Both the position numbers and the translations under genes were made by a program. Positions 35,737 through 45,520 of a DNA stretch of 64,000 nt are shown here, piece by piece. The DNA lies in NCBI GenBank assembly GCA_949297215.1, contig CASFRV010000001.1, positions 558,001 through 622,000 on the forward strand. The letters are read 5' to 3'. The notes under the pieces were generated by a model. That model made no database searches and was not told the origin of the DNA. It saw nothing but the letters and a program-made list of their open reading frames with translations. Position 1 is the stretch's first letter. Each line of letters begins with the position of its first letter. Source of the stretch: an uncultured Bacteroidales bacterium (GTDB taxonomy: Bacteria > Bacteroidota > Bacteroidia > Bacteroidales > Bacteroidaceae).

Positions 35737-38076
35737 ATGAGGAAAAAATTCATACGCATCCTTTGGAGCCTTTTCGTGCTGGTCGTGCTGGCGGTGGCCG
35801 GCGGTTTTCTGGCCATTGCCAAAGGATGGATCGGCTACATGCCTCCCCTCGACGAGCTGCAAAGCCCCATCAGCCGTTTTGCTTCGCAAATCATCACCTC
35901 CGACGGCAAGCTGCTCGGCACGTGGTCGAGAAGCGAAAACCGCATCTTCGTCGATTACGACAGCATCTCGCCGCATCTCTTCGATGCGCTCATAGCAACG
36001 GAAGATGTGCGCTTTTACGACCATTCGGGCATCGACGTCAAAGCGCTCGGGCGGGCCGTCATCAAGCGCGGCATTCTGGGCAACGTCAATGCCGGCGGCG
36101 GGAGTACCATCACGCAGCAGCTGGCAAAACAGCTTTATTCCGCCACAGCCGAAACTACGATGGAACGTCTCTTCCAGAAACCGATAGAATGGGTCATTGC
36201 CGTCGAACTGGAACGCCACTACACGAAGGAAGAAATCCTTACGCTCTACCTCAACTATTTCGACTTCCTGCACAACGCCGTCGGCATCAAGACGGCGGCC
36301 AACGTCTATTTCAGCAAGCTGCCCAAGGACCTCAACATCGTCGAGTCGGCCACGCTCATCGGCATGTGCAAAAACCCTTCCTACTACAACCCCGTGCGGC
36401 AGCCCGAGCGCTGCCGCGAGCGGCGCAACGTCGTGCTCTCGCAAATGTGTAAGGCCGGCTATCTGACGCAGGCCGAATATGAAGAACTTTCGCGCGAGCC
36501 GCTCGAACTGAAATTTCACCGGATAGACCACAAAGAGGGGCAGGCTGCCTACTTGCGCGAATACTTGCGCCGCATCATGATGGCGGGAAAGCCCGAACGC
36601 GAAAACTACATGGCATGGCAGGATCAGCAGTTTTACGAAGATTCGCTTGCCTGGGAGCGCGACCCCCTGTACGGCTGGTGCAAGAAAAACTTCAAGAAAG
36701 ACGGCACCAACTACGACATCTACACCGACGGTCTGAAGATATACACCTCGATCGACTCGCGCATGCAGCGATATGCCGAAGAGTCGGTCTACGGCCACGT
36801 GGCGATGTATCTGCAAAAGAAATTTGAGCAGCAAAAGGCCTCCTCGCCCAAATTTCCCTTCTCCACGGCGCTCACGAACGACGAAATCAACAAAATCCTG
36901 ACCCGCTCGGTGCGTCAGAGCGACCGCTACCGGGCCATGAAGGCCGACGGCGCCACCGAGGAGGAGATAAGGCTGGCTTTCCGCACAAAGACGCCCATGA
37001 CCGTGTTCACCTACCATGGCGAGGTCGACACCACGATGACCCCGCTCGACTCGATACGCTATTACAAGTCGTTCCTGCGCGCGGGCATGATTTCGATAGA
37101 CCCCGCGACGGGCTACGTGAAAGCTTATGTGGGCGGCTTAAACTACAAGCACTTCCAGTACGACATGTGCATGGTGGGGCGGCGGCAGATAGGCTCCACG
37201 ATGAAGCCGTTTGTCTACGCCCTGGCCATGGAGGACGGGCGCTCTCCCGACGACCGGATGCCGAACGTGCAGCGTACGTTCTACGTGGCCGGACGGCCGT
37301 GGACGCCGCGCAACGCCAGCCGCGCACGCTACGGGCAGGAGGTGCCGCTGCGCTGGGGCCTGAGCCAGTCGAACAACTGGATCACGGCACAACTGATGTA
37401 TGCCGTCGACCCAACGGGCTACCGCCTCGTCAATCTGCTGCACGAGTTCGGCATAGCCAACCGCGACATCCATCCGTCGCTGGCTTTATGTCTGGGTCCG
37501 TGCGACATCACCGTGGCCGAGCTGGCCAGCGCCTATACAGCCTTTGTCAACAAGGGCATCCGTTGCGCTCCCATCCTCGTAACGCGCATCGAGGACAACC
37601 AAGGGAACGTTATCGCCGAGTTTCATCCGCGCATGAACGAAGTGATCAGCGAGAACAGCTCGTATGAGATGATCGAAATGCTGCAAGGCGTCATCGACCA
37701 CGGCACGGGCGGCCGCATCCGATATAAATATCACCTGACGGCGCCGGCCGGCGGCAAGACCGGCACGACCAACCGCAACTCCGACGGCTGGTTCGTGGGT
37801 TTTGTGCCCCGTCTGGTCAGCGCATGCTGGGTGGGCGGCGAGGAACGCGACATCCACTTCAACTCCATGACCTACGGACAGGGCGCATCGTCGGCCCTGC
37901 CCATCTGGGCCTACTACATGACAAAGGTGTATCGCGACAAATCGCTGGGATATTTGCAGACCGAGAAATTCGACATCCGCAAGGACACGACGGCCGTCGA
38001 GCCGCTCCTCCCCGAAGCCGACAGCATCCCTGACGCCACCGGCAACAGCGGCGGCATCGACGAGCTGTTTGAGTGA
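35737..38076 (+). CDS. mrcA: Class A penicillin-binding protein (PBP1A type)
   Basis: 779 residues. A bifunctional peptidoglycan synthase of the inner membrane. An N-terminal transmembrane helix (residues about 8-30) is followed by a GT51 glycosyltransferase domain with TEDVRFYDHSGID, GGGSTITQQLAKQLY and KEEILTLYLNYFDF. The transpeptidase has SxxK with Ser487 (GSTMKPFVYA), the SxN motif in SQSNN, and KTGTTN near residue 673. All catalytic motifs are intact. kdsB and a MORN protein follow in the same direction. Confidence 0.95.
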   Translation: MRKKFIRILWSLFVLVVLAVAGGFLAIAKGWIGYMPPLDELQSPISRFASQIITSDGKLLGTWSRSENRIFVDYDSISPHLFDALIATEDVRFYDHSGIDVKALGRAVIKRGILGNVNAGGGSTITQQLAKQLYSATAETTMERLFQKPIEWVIAVELERHYTKEEILTLYLNYFDFLHNAVGIKTAANVYFSKLPKDLNIVESATLIGMCKNPSYYNPVRQPERCRERRNVVLSQMCKAGYLTQAEYEELSREPLELKFHRIDHKEGQAAYLREYLRRIMMAGKPERENYMAWQDQQFYEDSLAWERDPLYGWCKKNFKKDGTNYDIYTDGLKIYTSIDSRMQRYAEESVYGHVAMYLQKKFEQQKASSPKFPFSTALTNDEINKILTRSVRQSDRYRAMKADGATEEEIRLAFRTKTPMTVFTYHGEVDTTMTPLDSIRYYKSFLRAGMISIDPATGYVKAYVGGLNYKHFQYDMCMVGRRQIGSTMKPFVYALAMEDGRSPDDRMPNVQRTFYVAGRPWTPRNASRARYGQEVPLRWGLSQSNNWITAQLMYAVDPTGYRLVNLLHEFGIANRDIHPSLALCLGPCDITVAELASAYTAFVNKGIRCAPILVTRIEDNQGNVIAEFHPRMNEVISENSSYEMIEMLQGVIDHGTGGRIRYKYHLTAPAGGKTGTTNRNSDGWFVGFVPRLVSACWVGGEERDIHFNSMTYGQGASSALPIWAYYMTKVYRDKSLGYLQTEKFDIRKDTTAVEPLLPEADSIPDATGNSGGIDELFE

Positions 38077-38124
38077 TGCCGCGACACAGCAATAAAGACA
38101 GACCGAACCAACGAACGAAAAGAT

Positions 38125-38886
38125 ATGAAATTTTTAGCACTGATACCCTCCCGATACGCATCGACCCGCTTCCCCGGAAAGCCTTTGGCTCTGCTGGGCG
38201 GCAAGCCCATCGTACAGTGGGTTTACGAGCGGGTGAGCAGCGTGATCGCCGACGTATATGTGGCCACCGACGACGAGCGTATCCGCCAGGCCGTGGAAGC
38301 TTTCGGCGGCCGCGCCGTCATGACGGGCAGCCACCACAAGAGCGGTACGGACCGTTGCAACGAGGCGGCCGACCTCGTGGGCGGCAATTACGACGTCGTC
38401 ATCAACGTGCAGGGCGATGAGCCCTTTATCGCTCCCTCGCAGCTCGAAAGCATCAAAAGCTGCTTCGACGACGCCGACACACAGATAGCCACCCTCGTGC
38501 AGCCCTTTACGCCCGACATGGGGGCAGAGGCGCTGGAAAATCCCGGCAGCCCCAAGGTGGTGGTCGACGGAAATGGGTTTGCCATGTATTTCAGCCGCTC
38601 GGTCATCCCATATCTGCGAGGCATCCCGCGCGAAGAATGGCTCAGCCGGCATACATACTATAAGCACATCGGCCTGTATGCCTACCGCCGGCCCGTTCTG
38701 CGGGCCGTTACGCAGCTTCCGCAGTCGCCGCTCGAAATGGCGGAATCGCTGGAACAGTTGCGATGGTTAGAAGCGGGCTACAAAATAAAAGTGGCACTGA
38801 CGTCAGAGGGAACCGTGGGCATCGACACGCCCGACGATTTACGCAAAGCCGAAGAACTGCTGGCCAAACAAAGCCGGCAAGAATAA
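38125..38886 (+). CDS. kdsB: CMP-KDO synthetase
   Basis: 253 residues. Activates Kdo for lipid A-core assembly. The nucleotide-binding IPSRYASTRFPGKPL is at the N-terminus, ATDDERI and INVQGDEPFI follow, and GIDTPDDL is near the C-terminus, all as in KdsB. It implies a Kdo-containing lipopolysaccharide, consistent with a Gram-negative envelope. Confidence 0.96.
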   Translation: MKFLALIPSRYASTRFPGKPLALLGGKPIVQWVYERVSSVIADVYVATDDERIRQAVEAFGGRAVMTGSHHKSGTDRCNEAADLVGGNYDVVINVQGDEPFIAPSQLESIKSCFDDADTQIATLVQPFTPDMGAEALENPGSPKVVVDGNGFAMYFSRSVIPYLRGIPREEWLSRHTYYKHIGLYAYRRPVLRAVTQLPQSPLEMAESLEQLRWLEAGYKIKVALTSEGTVGIDTPDDLRKAEELLAKQSRQE

Positions 38887-38974
38887 CGAGGAAGAGAAGA
38901 ACGTTTAAACAAAAATGCAGGAAGCCAGACAGATGTTGCCGGCTCCCGATTACAAAGACAAACAGCTGAAAGGA

Positions 38975-40093
38975 ATGATTTCAAGGCAAAGATACGCAGC
39001 CCTCTTTTTATCGCTGACATTTTTCATGGCAGCTTTTGCGCAGAAACTGCAAGTGGGCTCCTATACGTTCAAGGACGGTTCCATCTACACGGGTGAGCTC
39101 GTCAGCGGCAAGCCGGGCGGCAAGGGCCGCACCGTGTTTAAGAACGGCGATATATACGAGGGCGAATATGTAAAAGGAAAACGCCATGGCTACGGCACAT
39201 ATACCTATGCCGACGGCGAACGATATGAAGGCCAATGGTTTAACGATCAGCAGCACGGCCGCGGAACCTATTATTTCCTCAACAACAACCGCTACGAAGG
39301 GCTTTGGTATCGCGACAGCAAGGAGGGTGCCGGCGCCATGTTCTATTACAACGGCGACGTCTACCGCGGCAACTGGAAGGAAGACAAACGAAACGGGAAG
39401 GGCACCTATACGTATGCCAGCGGAGCCTATTACGAGGGCAACTGGGTGAACGATGAAAAGGCTGGCGAGGGCGTGTTCGACTGGAACGACGGTTCGCGCT
39501 ACGAAGGCGAATGGGCCAACAACCTGCGCAACGGCTACGGCACGTTTATCTATGCCGACGGCGATACCTACATCGGAGCCTGGAAAGACGGCAACCAGGA
39601 CGGTAAGGGCATCTACCGCTTTAAGAACGGCGACGTCTACGAAGGGGAGTATGCCGACGGCGAACGCACGGGCGAAGGCGTCTTTACGTTTGCCAACGGC
39701 GACAAATATGTGGGCCACTTTCTCAACGGCGAACAAGACGGCCAGGGCACATTCACGTGGAAAGGCACGGCCGTCTACACCGGCACGTGGAAAAACAACA
39801 AACGCAACGGACACGGCACGTATAAATGGAAGAACGGCGACGTGTATGAGGGCGGATGGAAGGACAACGAGATGCACGGCGAAGGCGTGCTCCGCTATGC
39901 GTCGGGCGAAAAGTTTAAAGGCATATTCAAAGACGGCAAACGCAACGGAAGGGCCATCGAAATACACGCCGACGGCTCCCGGTTTGACGGCAACTACAAG
40001 GATGGCGAAAAAGACGGCCCTTTCGTGGAGTATGACCGCAACGGAAACGTCGTAAAAAAAGGCACCTACAAAAACGGCCGCCTGGAAAAATAA
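38975..40093 (+). CDS. Secreted MORN-repeat protein (15 tandem repeats)
   Basis: After the signal peptide (ISRQRYAALFLSLTFFMAAFAQ) the whole mature protein is a run of MORN repeats, each exactly 23 residues, with the pattern Y-x-G-x-W/Y-x-x-G-x-x-x-G-x-G. I count 14 full units and a partial last one. MORN arrays form elongated beta-solenoids; in other systems they bind lipids or partner proteins, and no enzyme domain is present. I start at the ATG at 38975 because it gives a proper signal peptide; an ATG at 38915 would add 20 polar residues in front. It lies between kdsB and glgB. Confidence 0.85.
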   Translation: MISRQRYAALFLSLTFFMAAFAQKLQVGSYTFKDGSIYTGELVSGKPGGKGRTVFKNGDIYEGEYVKGKRHGYGTYTYADGERYEGQWFNDQQHGRGTYYFLNNNRYEGLWYRDSKEGAGAMFYYNGDVYRGNWKEDKRNGKGTYTYASGAYYEGNWVNDEKAGEGVFDWNDGSRYEGEWANNLRNGYGTFIYADGDTYIGAWKDGNQDGKGIYRFKNGDVYEGEYADGERTGEGVFTFANGDKYVGHFLNGEQDGQGTFTWKGTAVYTGTWKNNKRNGHGTYKWKNGDVYEGGWKDNEMHGEGVLRYASGEKFKGIFKDGKRNGRAIEIHADGSRFDGNYKDGEKDGPFVEYDRNGNVVKKGTYKNGRLEK

Positions 40094-40159
40094 CGGGAGG
40101 AGGGTTGCGGCCCCCGTCCCGGCAAGAAACACTTACCTTAAACTATAAAACGAAAAAAC

Positions 40160-42187
40160 ATGGCAGCGACAAAAAAAGCAACGTTGAAGCTCATCAAGGG
40201 TGATCCCTGGCTCGAACCGTATGCAGACGCCATCGAAGGACGGCACCGGCATGCGCTGGACAAAATCAGCGAACTGACGGGAGGCAAAGGAAGCCTCTCC
40301 GACTTTGCAGACGGGTATCTCTATTTCGGCCTGCACAAGGAGGGAAGGAAATGGGTGTTTCGCGAATGGGCCCCGAACGCAACCGCCATTTATCTGATAG
40401 GCGATTTCAACGGATGGAAAGAAGACGAGAAGTATAAGCTGAAGAGAGTTTCCGACAGCGGCAACTGGGAAGTAAAGCTTCCGGCCAAAGCCATGAAACA
40501 TCTCGACCTGTACAAAATGAAAGTCTACTGGGACGGCGGCGAAGGCGAAAGGATACCGGCCTGGTGCCAGCGCGTCGTGCAGGACGAGGAGACAAAAATA
40601 TTCAGTGCACAGGTGTGGGACCCGGCAGAGCCGTATCAGTTCAAGAAAAAGAACTTCCGGCCGAAACGTAACCCGCTCCTGATATACGAATGCCACATAG
40701 GCATGGCTCAGGACGCTGAAAAGGTGGGTACGTACAACGAGTTTCGCGAGAACATCCTGCCGCGCGTCATCAAGGACGGATACAACTGTCTTCAGATCAT
40801 GGCCATCCAGGAGCATCCCTACTATGGGAGCTTTGGCTACCACGTATCCAGCTTTTTCGCCCCGTCGAGCCGCTTTGGAACGCCCGACGAACTCAAACAG
40901 CTCATCGACGAAGCTCACCGCCATGGCATCGCCGTCATCATGGACCTGGTGCAAAGCCATGCCGTAAAGAACGAAGTGGAGGGTCTCGGCAATCTGGCCG
41001 GCGATCCCTGCCAGTTCTTCTACACAGGCGGCCGGCGCGAACACCCGGCATGGGACAGCCTCTGCTTCGACTATGGGAAAAACGAAGTGATTCACTTCCT
41101 GCTCTCCAATTGCAAGTATTGGCTGAGCGAATTCCAGTTTGATGGTTTCCGTTTCGACGGCGTTACGTCGATGCTGTATTACAGCCACGGGCTGGGCGAA
41201 GCCTTCGGAGGCTACGGCGACTACTATAACGGCCACCAGGACGACAACGCCATCTGCTATCTGACGCTGGCCAACCAACTGATACACGAGGTGAAACCGC
41301 AGGCCATCACCATCGCCGAGGAAGTGTCGGGGATGCCGGGACTGGCTGCACCGTTTAAGGACGGCGGCTATGGGTTCGACTACCGTATGGCCATGAATAT
41401 TCCCGACTACTGGATAAAAACCATCAAGGAGAAGCGCGATGAAGACTGGAAGCCGAGCAGCATATTCAGGGAGGTGACCAACAGACGCGCCGACGAACAC
41501 AACATCTCGTATTGCGAAAGCCACGACCAGGCTTTGGTGGGCGATAAGACCATCATATTCCGCCTGATCGATGCCGACATGTACTGGCATTTTAAGAAAG
41601 GCGACGAGAATGGCGTAGCAGAGCGCGGAATAGCCTTGCATAAGATGATACGTCTCGTCACGGCCTCGACGATAAACGGCGGCTACCTGAACTTTATGGG
41701 AAACGAGTTCGGACATCCCGAATGGATCGACTTCCCGCGCGAGGGTAACGGGTGGAGCTACAAGTATGCACGGCGGCAATGGAATCTTGTGGACAATCAC
41801 GATTTGTGCTACCACTACTTGGGCGACTTCGACCGGGCCATGCTGGAAGTGATCAAGAGCGAACGCAATTTCCAGAAGCTGCCTGTGCAGGAAATATGGC
41901 ACAACGACGGCGACCAGATACTGGCATACAGCCGCGGCGACTTGGTGTTTGTCTTCAATTTCAGTCCGACACGCAGTTATACCGACTATGGATTCATGGT
42001 GCCCGAGGGTGCATACAGCGTAGTGCTCAACACGGACGCCACCGAGTTCGGCGGGCATGGATTTGCCGACGATTCGGTTTGTCACTTCACCAACTTCGAC
42101 CCGCTCTTGAAGCGCGACGGCAAAGGATGGCTCCAACTGTACATCCCGGCGCGCTCGGCCGTCGTTTTACGTAAGAACAAAGATTGA
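40160..42187 (+). CDS. glgB: 1,4-alpha-glucan branching enzyme (eukaryote-like GH13_8)
   Basis: 675 residues. Introduces alpha-1,6 branches in glycogen. An N-terminal CBM48-like module (KWVFREWAPNATAIYLIGDFNGW) precedes the GH13 barrel: the nucleophile Asp in DGFRFDGVTSM, the acid Glu in TIAEEVSGM, and SHDQALVGD for the stabilising Asp. The sequence style, with the short N-terminus and YYSHGLG after the nucleophile, matches the GBE1/plant-type branch common in Bacteroidota rather than E. coli GlgB. No other glycogen gene is next to it. Confidence 0.94.
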   Translation: MAATKKATLKLIKGDPWLEPYADAIEGRHRHALDKISELTGGKGSLSDFADGYLYFGLHKEGRKWVFREWAPNATAIYLIGDFNGWKEDEKYKLKRVSDSGNWEVKLPAKAMKHLDLYKMKVYWDGGEGERIPAWCQRVVQDEETKIFSAQVWDPAEPYQFKKKNFRPKRNPLLIYECHIGMAQDAEKVGTYNEFRENILPRVIKDGYNCLQIMAIQEHPYYGSFGYHVSSFFAPSSRFGTPDELKQLIDEAHRHGIAVIMDLVQSHAVKNEVEGLGNLAGDPCQFFYTGGRREHPAWDSLCFDYGKNEVIHFLLSNCKYWLSEFQFDGFRFDGVTSMLYYSHGLGEAFGGYGDYYNGHQDDNAICYLTLANQLIHEVKPQAITIAEEVSGMPGLAAPFKDGGYGFDYRMAMNIPDYWIKTIKEKRDEDWKPSSIFREVTNRRADEHNISYCESHDQALVGDKTIIFRLIDADMYWHFKKGDENGVAERGIALHKMIRLVTASTINGGYLNFMGNEFGHPEWIDFPREGNGWSYKYARRQWNLVDNHDLCYHYLGDFDRAMLEVIKSERNFQKLPVQEIWHNDGDQILAYSRGDLVFVFNFSPTRSYTDYGFMVPEGAYSVVLNTDATEFGGHGFADDSVCHFTNFDPLLKRDGKGWLQLYIPARSAVVLRKNKD

Positions 42188-42196
42188 TCTGCACGA

Positions 42197-43369
42197 ATGA
42201 AAGACAACATTCGCGAAAAGGAAACGCCCCGGTGGGTACGTATTTTTTCATGCGTGCTCTTCGGGGCGTACGCCTTTACATATATATATGCGTTCCAGGC
42301 CGACGCGCTGGCGCTGACCCAGCACATGCTTTCCGGCGGACAGACGCAGTTTAACCCCCTGGTGGGCTCCTGCGTGATCACCCTGCTGGCGTTGGGGCTG
42401 CAAGGCTTGTTGCAACGTCTGCTGCCGTTCCGCGGAGGGCTCTATCCGCTTTCTTTCATTCCGTCGGCGGTCTTTCTGGTGCTGCTCACGGCTTTTACGC
42501 CTTCTGTAAGCTACGGTGCCATTGCGGCTGCCGCCGCGGCACTTTTGGTATGGGGGGCTTTCTTTTTCTTTCTTTCCAGACCGCGGAAGCAGCTCTCTTC
42601 CCCGGCGCCGGGTCTGGTCACGTTCAACGTCACTGTGGGCAGTCTGCTGGGCGTGCTCCTCTTCATCGGATTGGCCGGACAGACAAACGATGTGTGGCAC
42701 TACGAACTGAAAACCGCCCGCTATCTGAACGAGGGGGAATATGACAAAGCGCTGTCTGTGGGCGAGCGTTCGCTGGCCACATCGCCGGTGCTCACCGCGC
42801 TTCGGGCTTTTGCCATGAGCCATGAGCCGGAAGGCCTCGGCGGACACCTCTTTGAGCGGCCTTTGCCCGAGGGTGGGGCAGCGGTGCTCTTTCTGGAAAG
42901 GGGCGACACAGCGCGCATGCTGTTTCCCGCCGACAGCTTGTATGTTTATCTGGGTAAAGCTCCGCGCACGGACGAAGCTCCGCAGCGCTATTTCGAACGG
43001 GTGGCCAAGACGCACCGCAAATATGCTTACCGCACGCCGGCGCGCGACTACTGGCTGTGCTCTCTTCTGCTGGAAAAGCAATTGGACCGGTTTGCCAAGG
43101 AGCTGCCGCTGTTTTACGAGGTGAACGACAGCACCGACCTGCCGCGCTATTATGCCGAAGCTCTTTTCCTCTACAACCGCCTCCGCACAAAGCCCGTCGT
43201 GCTGTACAGCAACGCGGAGATAGCTGCCAACTTCCGCGACTTCGTGGAGATGGAAAAGCTATATCCCGACCGCACCGTGCGCAGCAACAAGCTGTGGTAC
43301 ACCTATGGTGAGACTTATTTCTGGTACTACCTGTACCATCCGTATCAGGGAACGGGAAAAAGAGAATAA
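42197..43369 (+). CDS. Multi-pass membrane protein with helical soluble C-terminus (DUF6057-like)
   Basis: 390 residues. Four or five hydrophobic helices occupy about residues 12-165 (FSCVLFGAYAFTYIYAF, GAIAAAAAALLVWGAFFFFL, GSLLGVLLFIGLAG). The remaining about 220 residues are soluble and helical, with TPR-like spacing (TARYLNEGEYDKALSVGERSL, LPRYYAEALFLYNRL). It resembles a Bacteroidota family that I recall as DUF6057; that link is a memory match, and no function is known. The gene begins nine bases after glgB and ends at a terminator embedded in the convergent recG gene. Confidence 0.6.
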   Translation: MKDNIREKETPRWVRIFSCVLFGAYAFTYIYAFQADALALTQHMLSGGQTQFNPLVGSCVITLLALGLQGLLQRLLPFRGGLYPLSFIPSAVFLVLLTAFTPSVSYGAIAAAAAALLVWGAFFFFLSRPRKQLSSPAPGLVTFNVTVGSLLGVLLFIGLAGQTNDVWHYELKTARYLNEGEYDKALSVGERSLATSPVLTALRAFAMSHEPEGLGGHLFERPLPEGGAAVLFLERGDTARMLFPADSLYVYLGKAPRTDEAPQRYFERVAKTHRKYAYRTPARDYWLCSLLLEKQLDRFAKELPLFYEVNDSTDLPRYYAEALFLYNRLRTKPVVLYSNAEIAANFRDFVEMEKLYPDRTVRSNKLWYTYGETYFWYYLYHPYQGTGKRE

Positions 43370-43372
43370 CCG

Positions 43373-45520
43373 CTAACTAATCGCCGAGAAATTGGCGATT
43401 AGTTTTTTCAAGCGGCGGAGCTGCGTCCAAATGACGTCGTTCTGCGGCAGTTTTTCATAAGGATCGTTGTTGAGAAGCTCGCGTGCCGCTTCGCGGGCTT
43501 CGGCCAGCAGCGGCGAATCCTTGACAATGTTGGCTATTTTCAGTTCGAAGGGCAGGCCGCTTTGCTGGGTGCCCTCGATATCGCCGGGGCCACGCAGCCT
43601 CATGTCCTCCTCCGCAATTTCGAAGCCGTCGTTTGTTTCCACCATGACCGCCATTCTTCGGCGCGTGTTTTCGCTCAGTTGCCGCTTGGTGACGAGGATG
43701 CAGTACGACTGCTCCGCACCGCGCCCCACGCGCCCCCGGAGCTGATGCAGCTGCGCCAGCCCGAAACGGTTGGCGTCCTCGATCACCATGACCGAGGCGT
43801 TGGGCACGTTTACGCCCACCTCGATGACCGTGGTGCAGACAAGGATGTTTGTGCGGTTGGCAGCAAACTCGCGCATGGCCTGCTCCTTTTCCGCAGGCTT
43901 CATGCGGCCATGAATTTTTCCGATGTGGAACTCGGGAAAAACTTTCAGCAGATGCTCGTAGCCCAGTTCCAGGTTTTTCAAGTCGGACTTCTCGTTTTCC
44001 TCAATCAGCGGGAAAACGAAATAGACCTGGCGCCCGGCCTTTATCTCGTGGCGTATGCCGTCGTAAAGCTTGGCGTGGTTTTCGGTATAATAGTGGAGCG
44101 TCTTCACCGGCTTGCGTCCGGGCGGAAGCTCGTCGATAACGGAGACGTCCAAGTCGCCATAGACGGTCATGGCCAAGGTGCGCGGTATCGGCGTGGCGGT
44201 CATCACGAGCACATGGGGCGCCACTGTGTTTTTCACCCACAGGCGGGCCCGCTGGCGCACGCCGAAGCGGTGCTGCTCGTCGATGACGGCCAGCCCGAGG
44301 TTGAGGAAGTGGACCGTGGGCTCAATCAGTGCGTGCGTACCGACGATCATCTTTATTTTGCCCGAAGCCAAGTCGTCCAGCACCTTTTTCCGCCGCGCTC
44401 CCGTGACGTTGCCCGTGAGCAGCGCCGCCTCGACGTCGAGTCCGTCCAGCCAGCCCTGCACGGTTTTCAGGTGCTGCTCGGCCAGGATTTCGGTCGGCGC
44501 CATGATGCAAGCCTGGAAGCCGTTGTCGATGGCTATGAGGCAGGCCATAAAGGCCACCATCGTCTTTCCCGACCCGACGTCGCCTTGCAGCAGGCGGTTC
44601 ATCTGGTGGCCCGACACCATGTCCTTTCTGATTTCCTTGATCACCCGTTTTTGAGCTCCCGTCAGCTCAAAGGGCAGCTTTTCCTTGAAAAAGCGCATAA
44701 AGGCCATCCCCACGCGCGGAAAGAGGAAGCCGGCGCGCGAGAGCTCGCGGTCCTTGGCATAGCGCAGGATGTCGAGCTGCAAGTAAAACAGCTCCTCAAA
44801 CTTCAGGCGGCGCTGCGCGTCGGGCAACGCCGTAGCCGATTGCGGGAAATGCACCTGCCGCAAAGCTGCCGGCAGGGAAACGAGGTGATGCTTTTCCAAA
44901 AAATATGGCGGGAGCGTCTCGGCCAGTCTGTCCCCCGCAACGTCGAAAACGCGGGCCACCAGTTCGCGGATGGTTTTCGACGTAAACCCGCTCCGCTTCA
45001 TACGGTCGGTGATGTGGTAGGTCGACTGCAAACCCCGGTTCGGGCTTTCGCCCTCCTTCACCACCTCCAACTCGGGGTGGGCGAAAGAGAAGCGGCTGTT
45101 GAACGAAGTGGGCTTCCCCAGCAACAAGTACGTCTGATTGACTTTCAGCGTCTTTTCCACGTACTTGATGCCGGCGAACCATACCAGTTCGACGTAGCCC
45201 GTTCCGTCGGTAAACACTGCTTTCAGCCTCTTCTTGCGTCCTTCGCCCTCGGTGGCGAAATCGAGGATATGCCCTTTCAGCTGGACGTAGGGCATATCCT
45301 CTTGCAATTGCGAAATGGAGTAGACGACCGAGCGGTCGATGTATTTGTAGGGGAAGAAATAGAGCAGGTCGCCAAACGACGCCACGCCTGCTTCGTCGCG
45401 CAGCACGGCTGCCCGCGACGGCCCCACACCTTTCAGAAACTTGACGTCCTGCGCCAGCACGTCGCCGCCGGCAGCCGGACGGTGCGGCAGCCTGTCATTC
45501 GTGTCGGAAGCACATGTCAT
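43373..45520 (-). CDS. recG: ATP-dependent DNA helicase RecG
   Basis: 715 residues. Remodels stalled forks and Holliday junctions. The N-terminal wedge/OB domain (about 25-190) is followed by the SF2 core: Walker A LLQGDVGSGKTMVA near residue 315, APTEILAEQH, VIDEQHRFGV for motif II (DEQH), TATPIPRTLAMT, and the RecG-typical GRVGRGAEQSYC late. The length is normal. The start overlaps the end of the upstream DJ-1 gene by 26 bases, so the two are one transcript. Confidence 0.95.
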   Translation of the reverse strand: MTCASDTNDRLPHRPAAGGDVLAQDVKFLKGVGPSRAAVLRDEAGVASFGDLLYFFPYKYIDRSVVYSISQLQEDMPYVQLKGHILDFATEGEGRKKRLKAVFTDGTGYVELVWFAGIKYVEKTLKVNQTYLLLGKPTSFNSRFSFAHPELEVVKEGESPNRGLQSTYHITDRMKRSGFTSKTIRELVARVFDVAGDRLAETLPPYFLEKHHLVSLPAALRQVHFPQSATALPDAQRRLKFEELFYLQLDILRYAKDRELSRAGFLFPRVGMAFMRFFKEKLPFELTGAQKRVIKEIRKDMVSGHQMNRLLQGDVGSGKTMVAFMACLIAIDNGFQACIMAPTEILAEQHLKTVQGWLDGLDVEAALLTGNVTGARRKKVLDDLASGKIKMIVGTHALIEPTVHFLNLGLAVIDEQHRFGVRQRARLWVKNTVAPHVLVMTATPIPRTLAMTVYGDLDVSVIDELPPGRKPVKTLHYYTENHAKLYDGIRHEIKAGRQVYFVFPLIEENEKSDLKNLELGYEHLLKVFPEFHIGKIHGRMKPAEKEQAMREFAANRTNILVCTTVIEVGVNVPNASVMVIEDANRFGLAQLHQLRGRVGRGAEQSYCILVTKRQLSENTRRRMAVMVETNDGFEIAEEDMRLRGPGDIEGTQQSGLPFELKIANIVKDSPLLAEAREAARELLNNDPYEKLPQNDVIWTQLRRLKKLIANFSAIS
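43375..43410 (+). terminator. Terminator lying in the recG 3' coding end
   Basis: Perfect 11-bp stem (43375-43385 with 43394-43404), 8-nt loop, then TTTTTT on the + strand. The same bases encode the last residues of RecG on the - strand. Confidence 0.85.

Noticed and set aside
40133-42136. A 667-codon open frame antisense to glgB
   Set aside because: It mirrors the codon structure of glgB on the other strand, and the translation has no domains. glgB has all its catalytic motifs.
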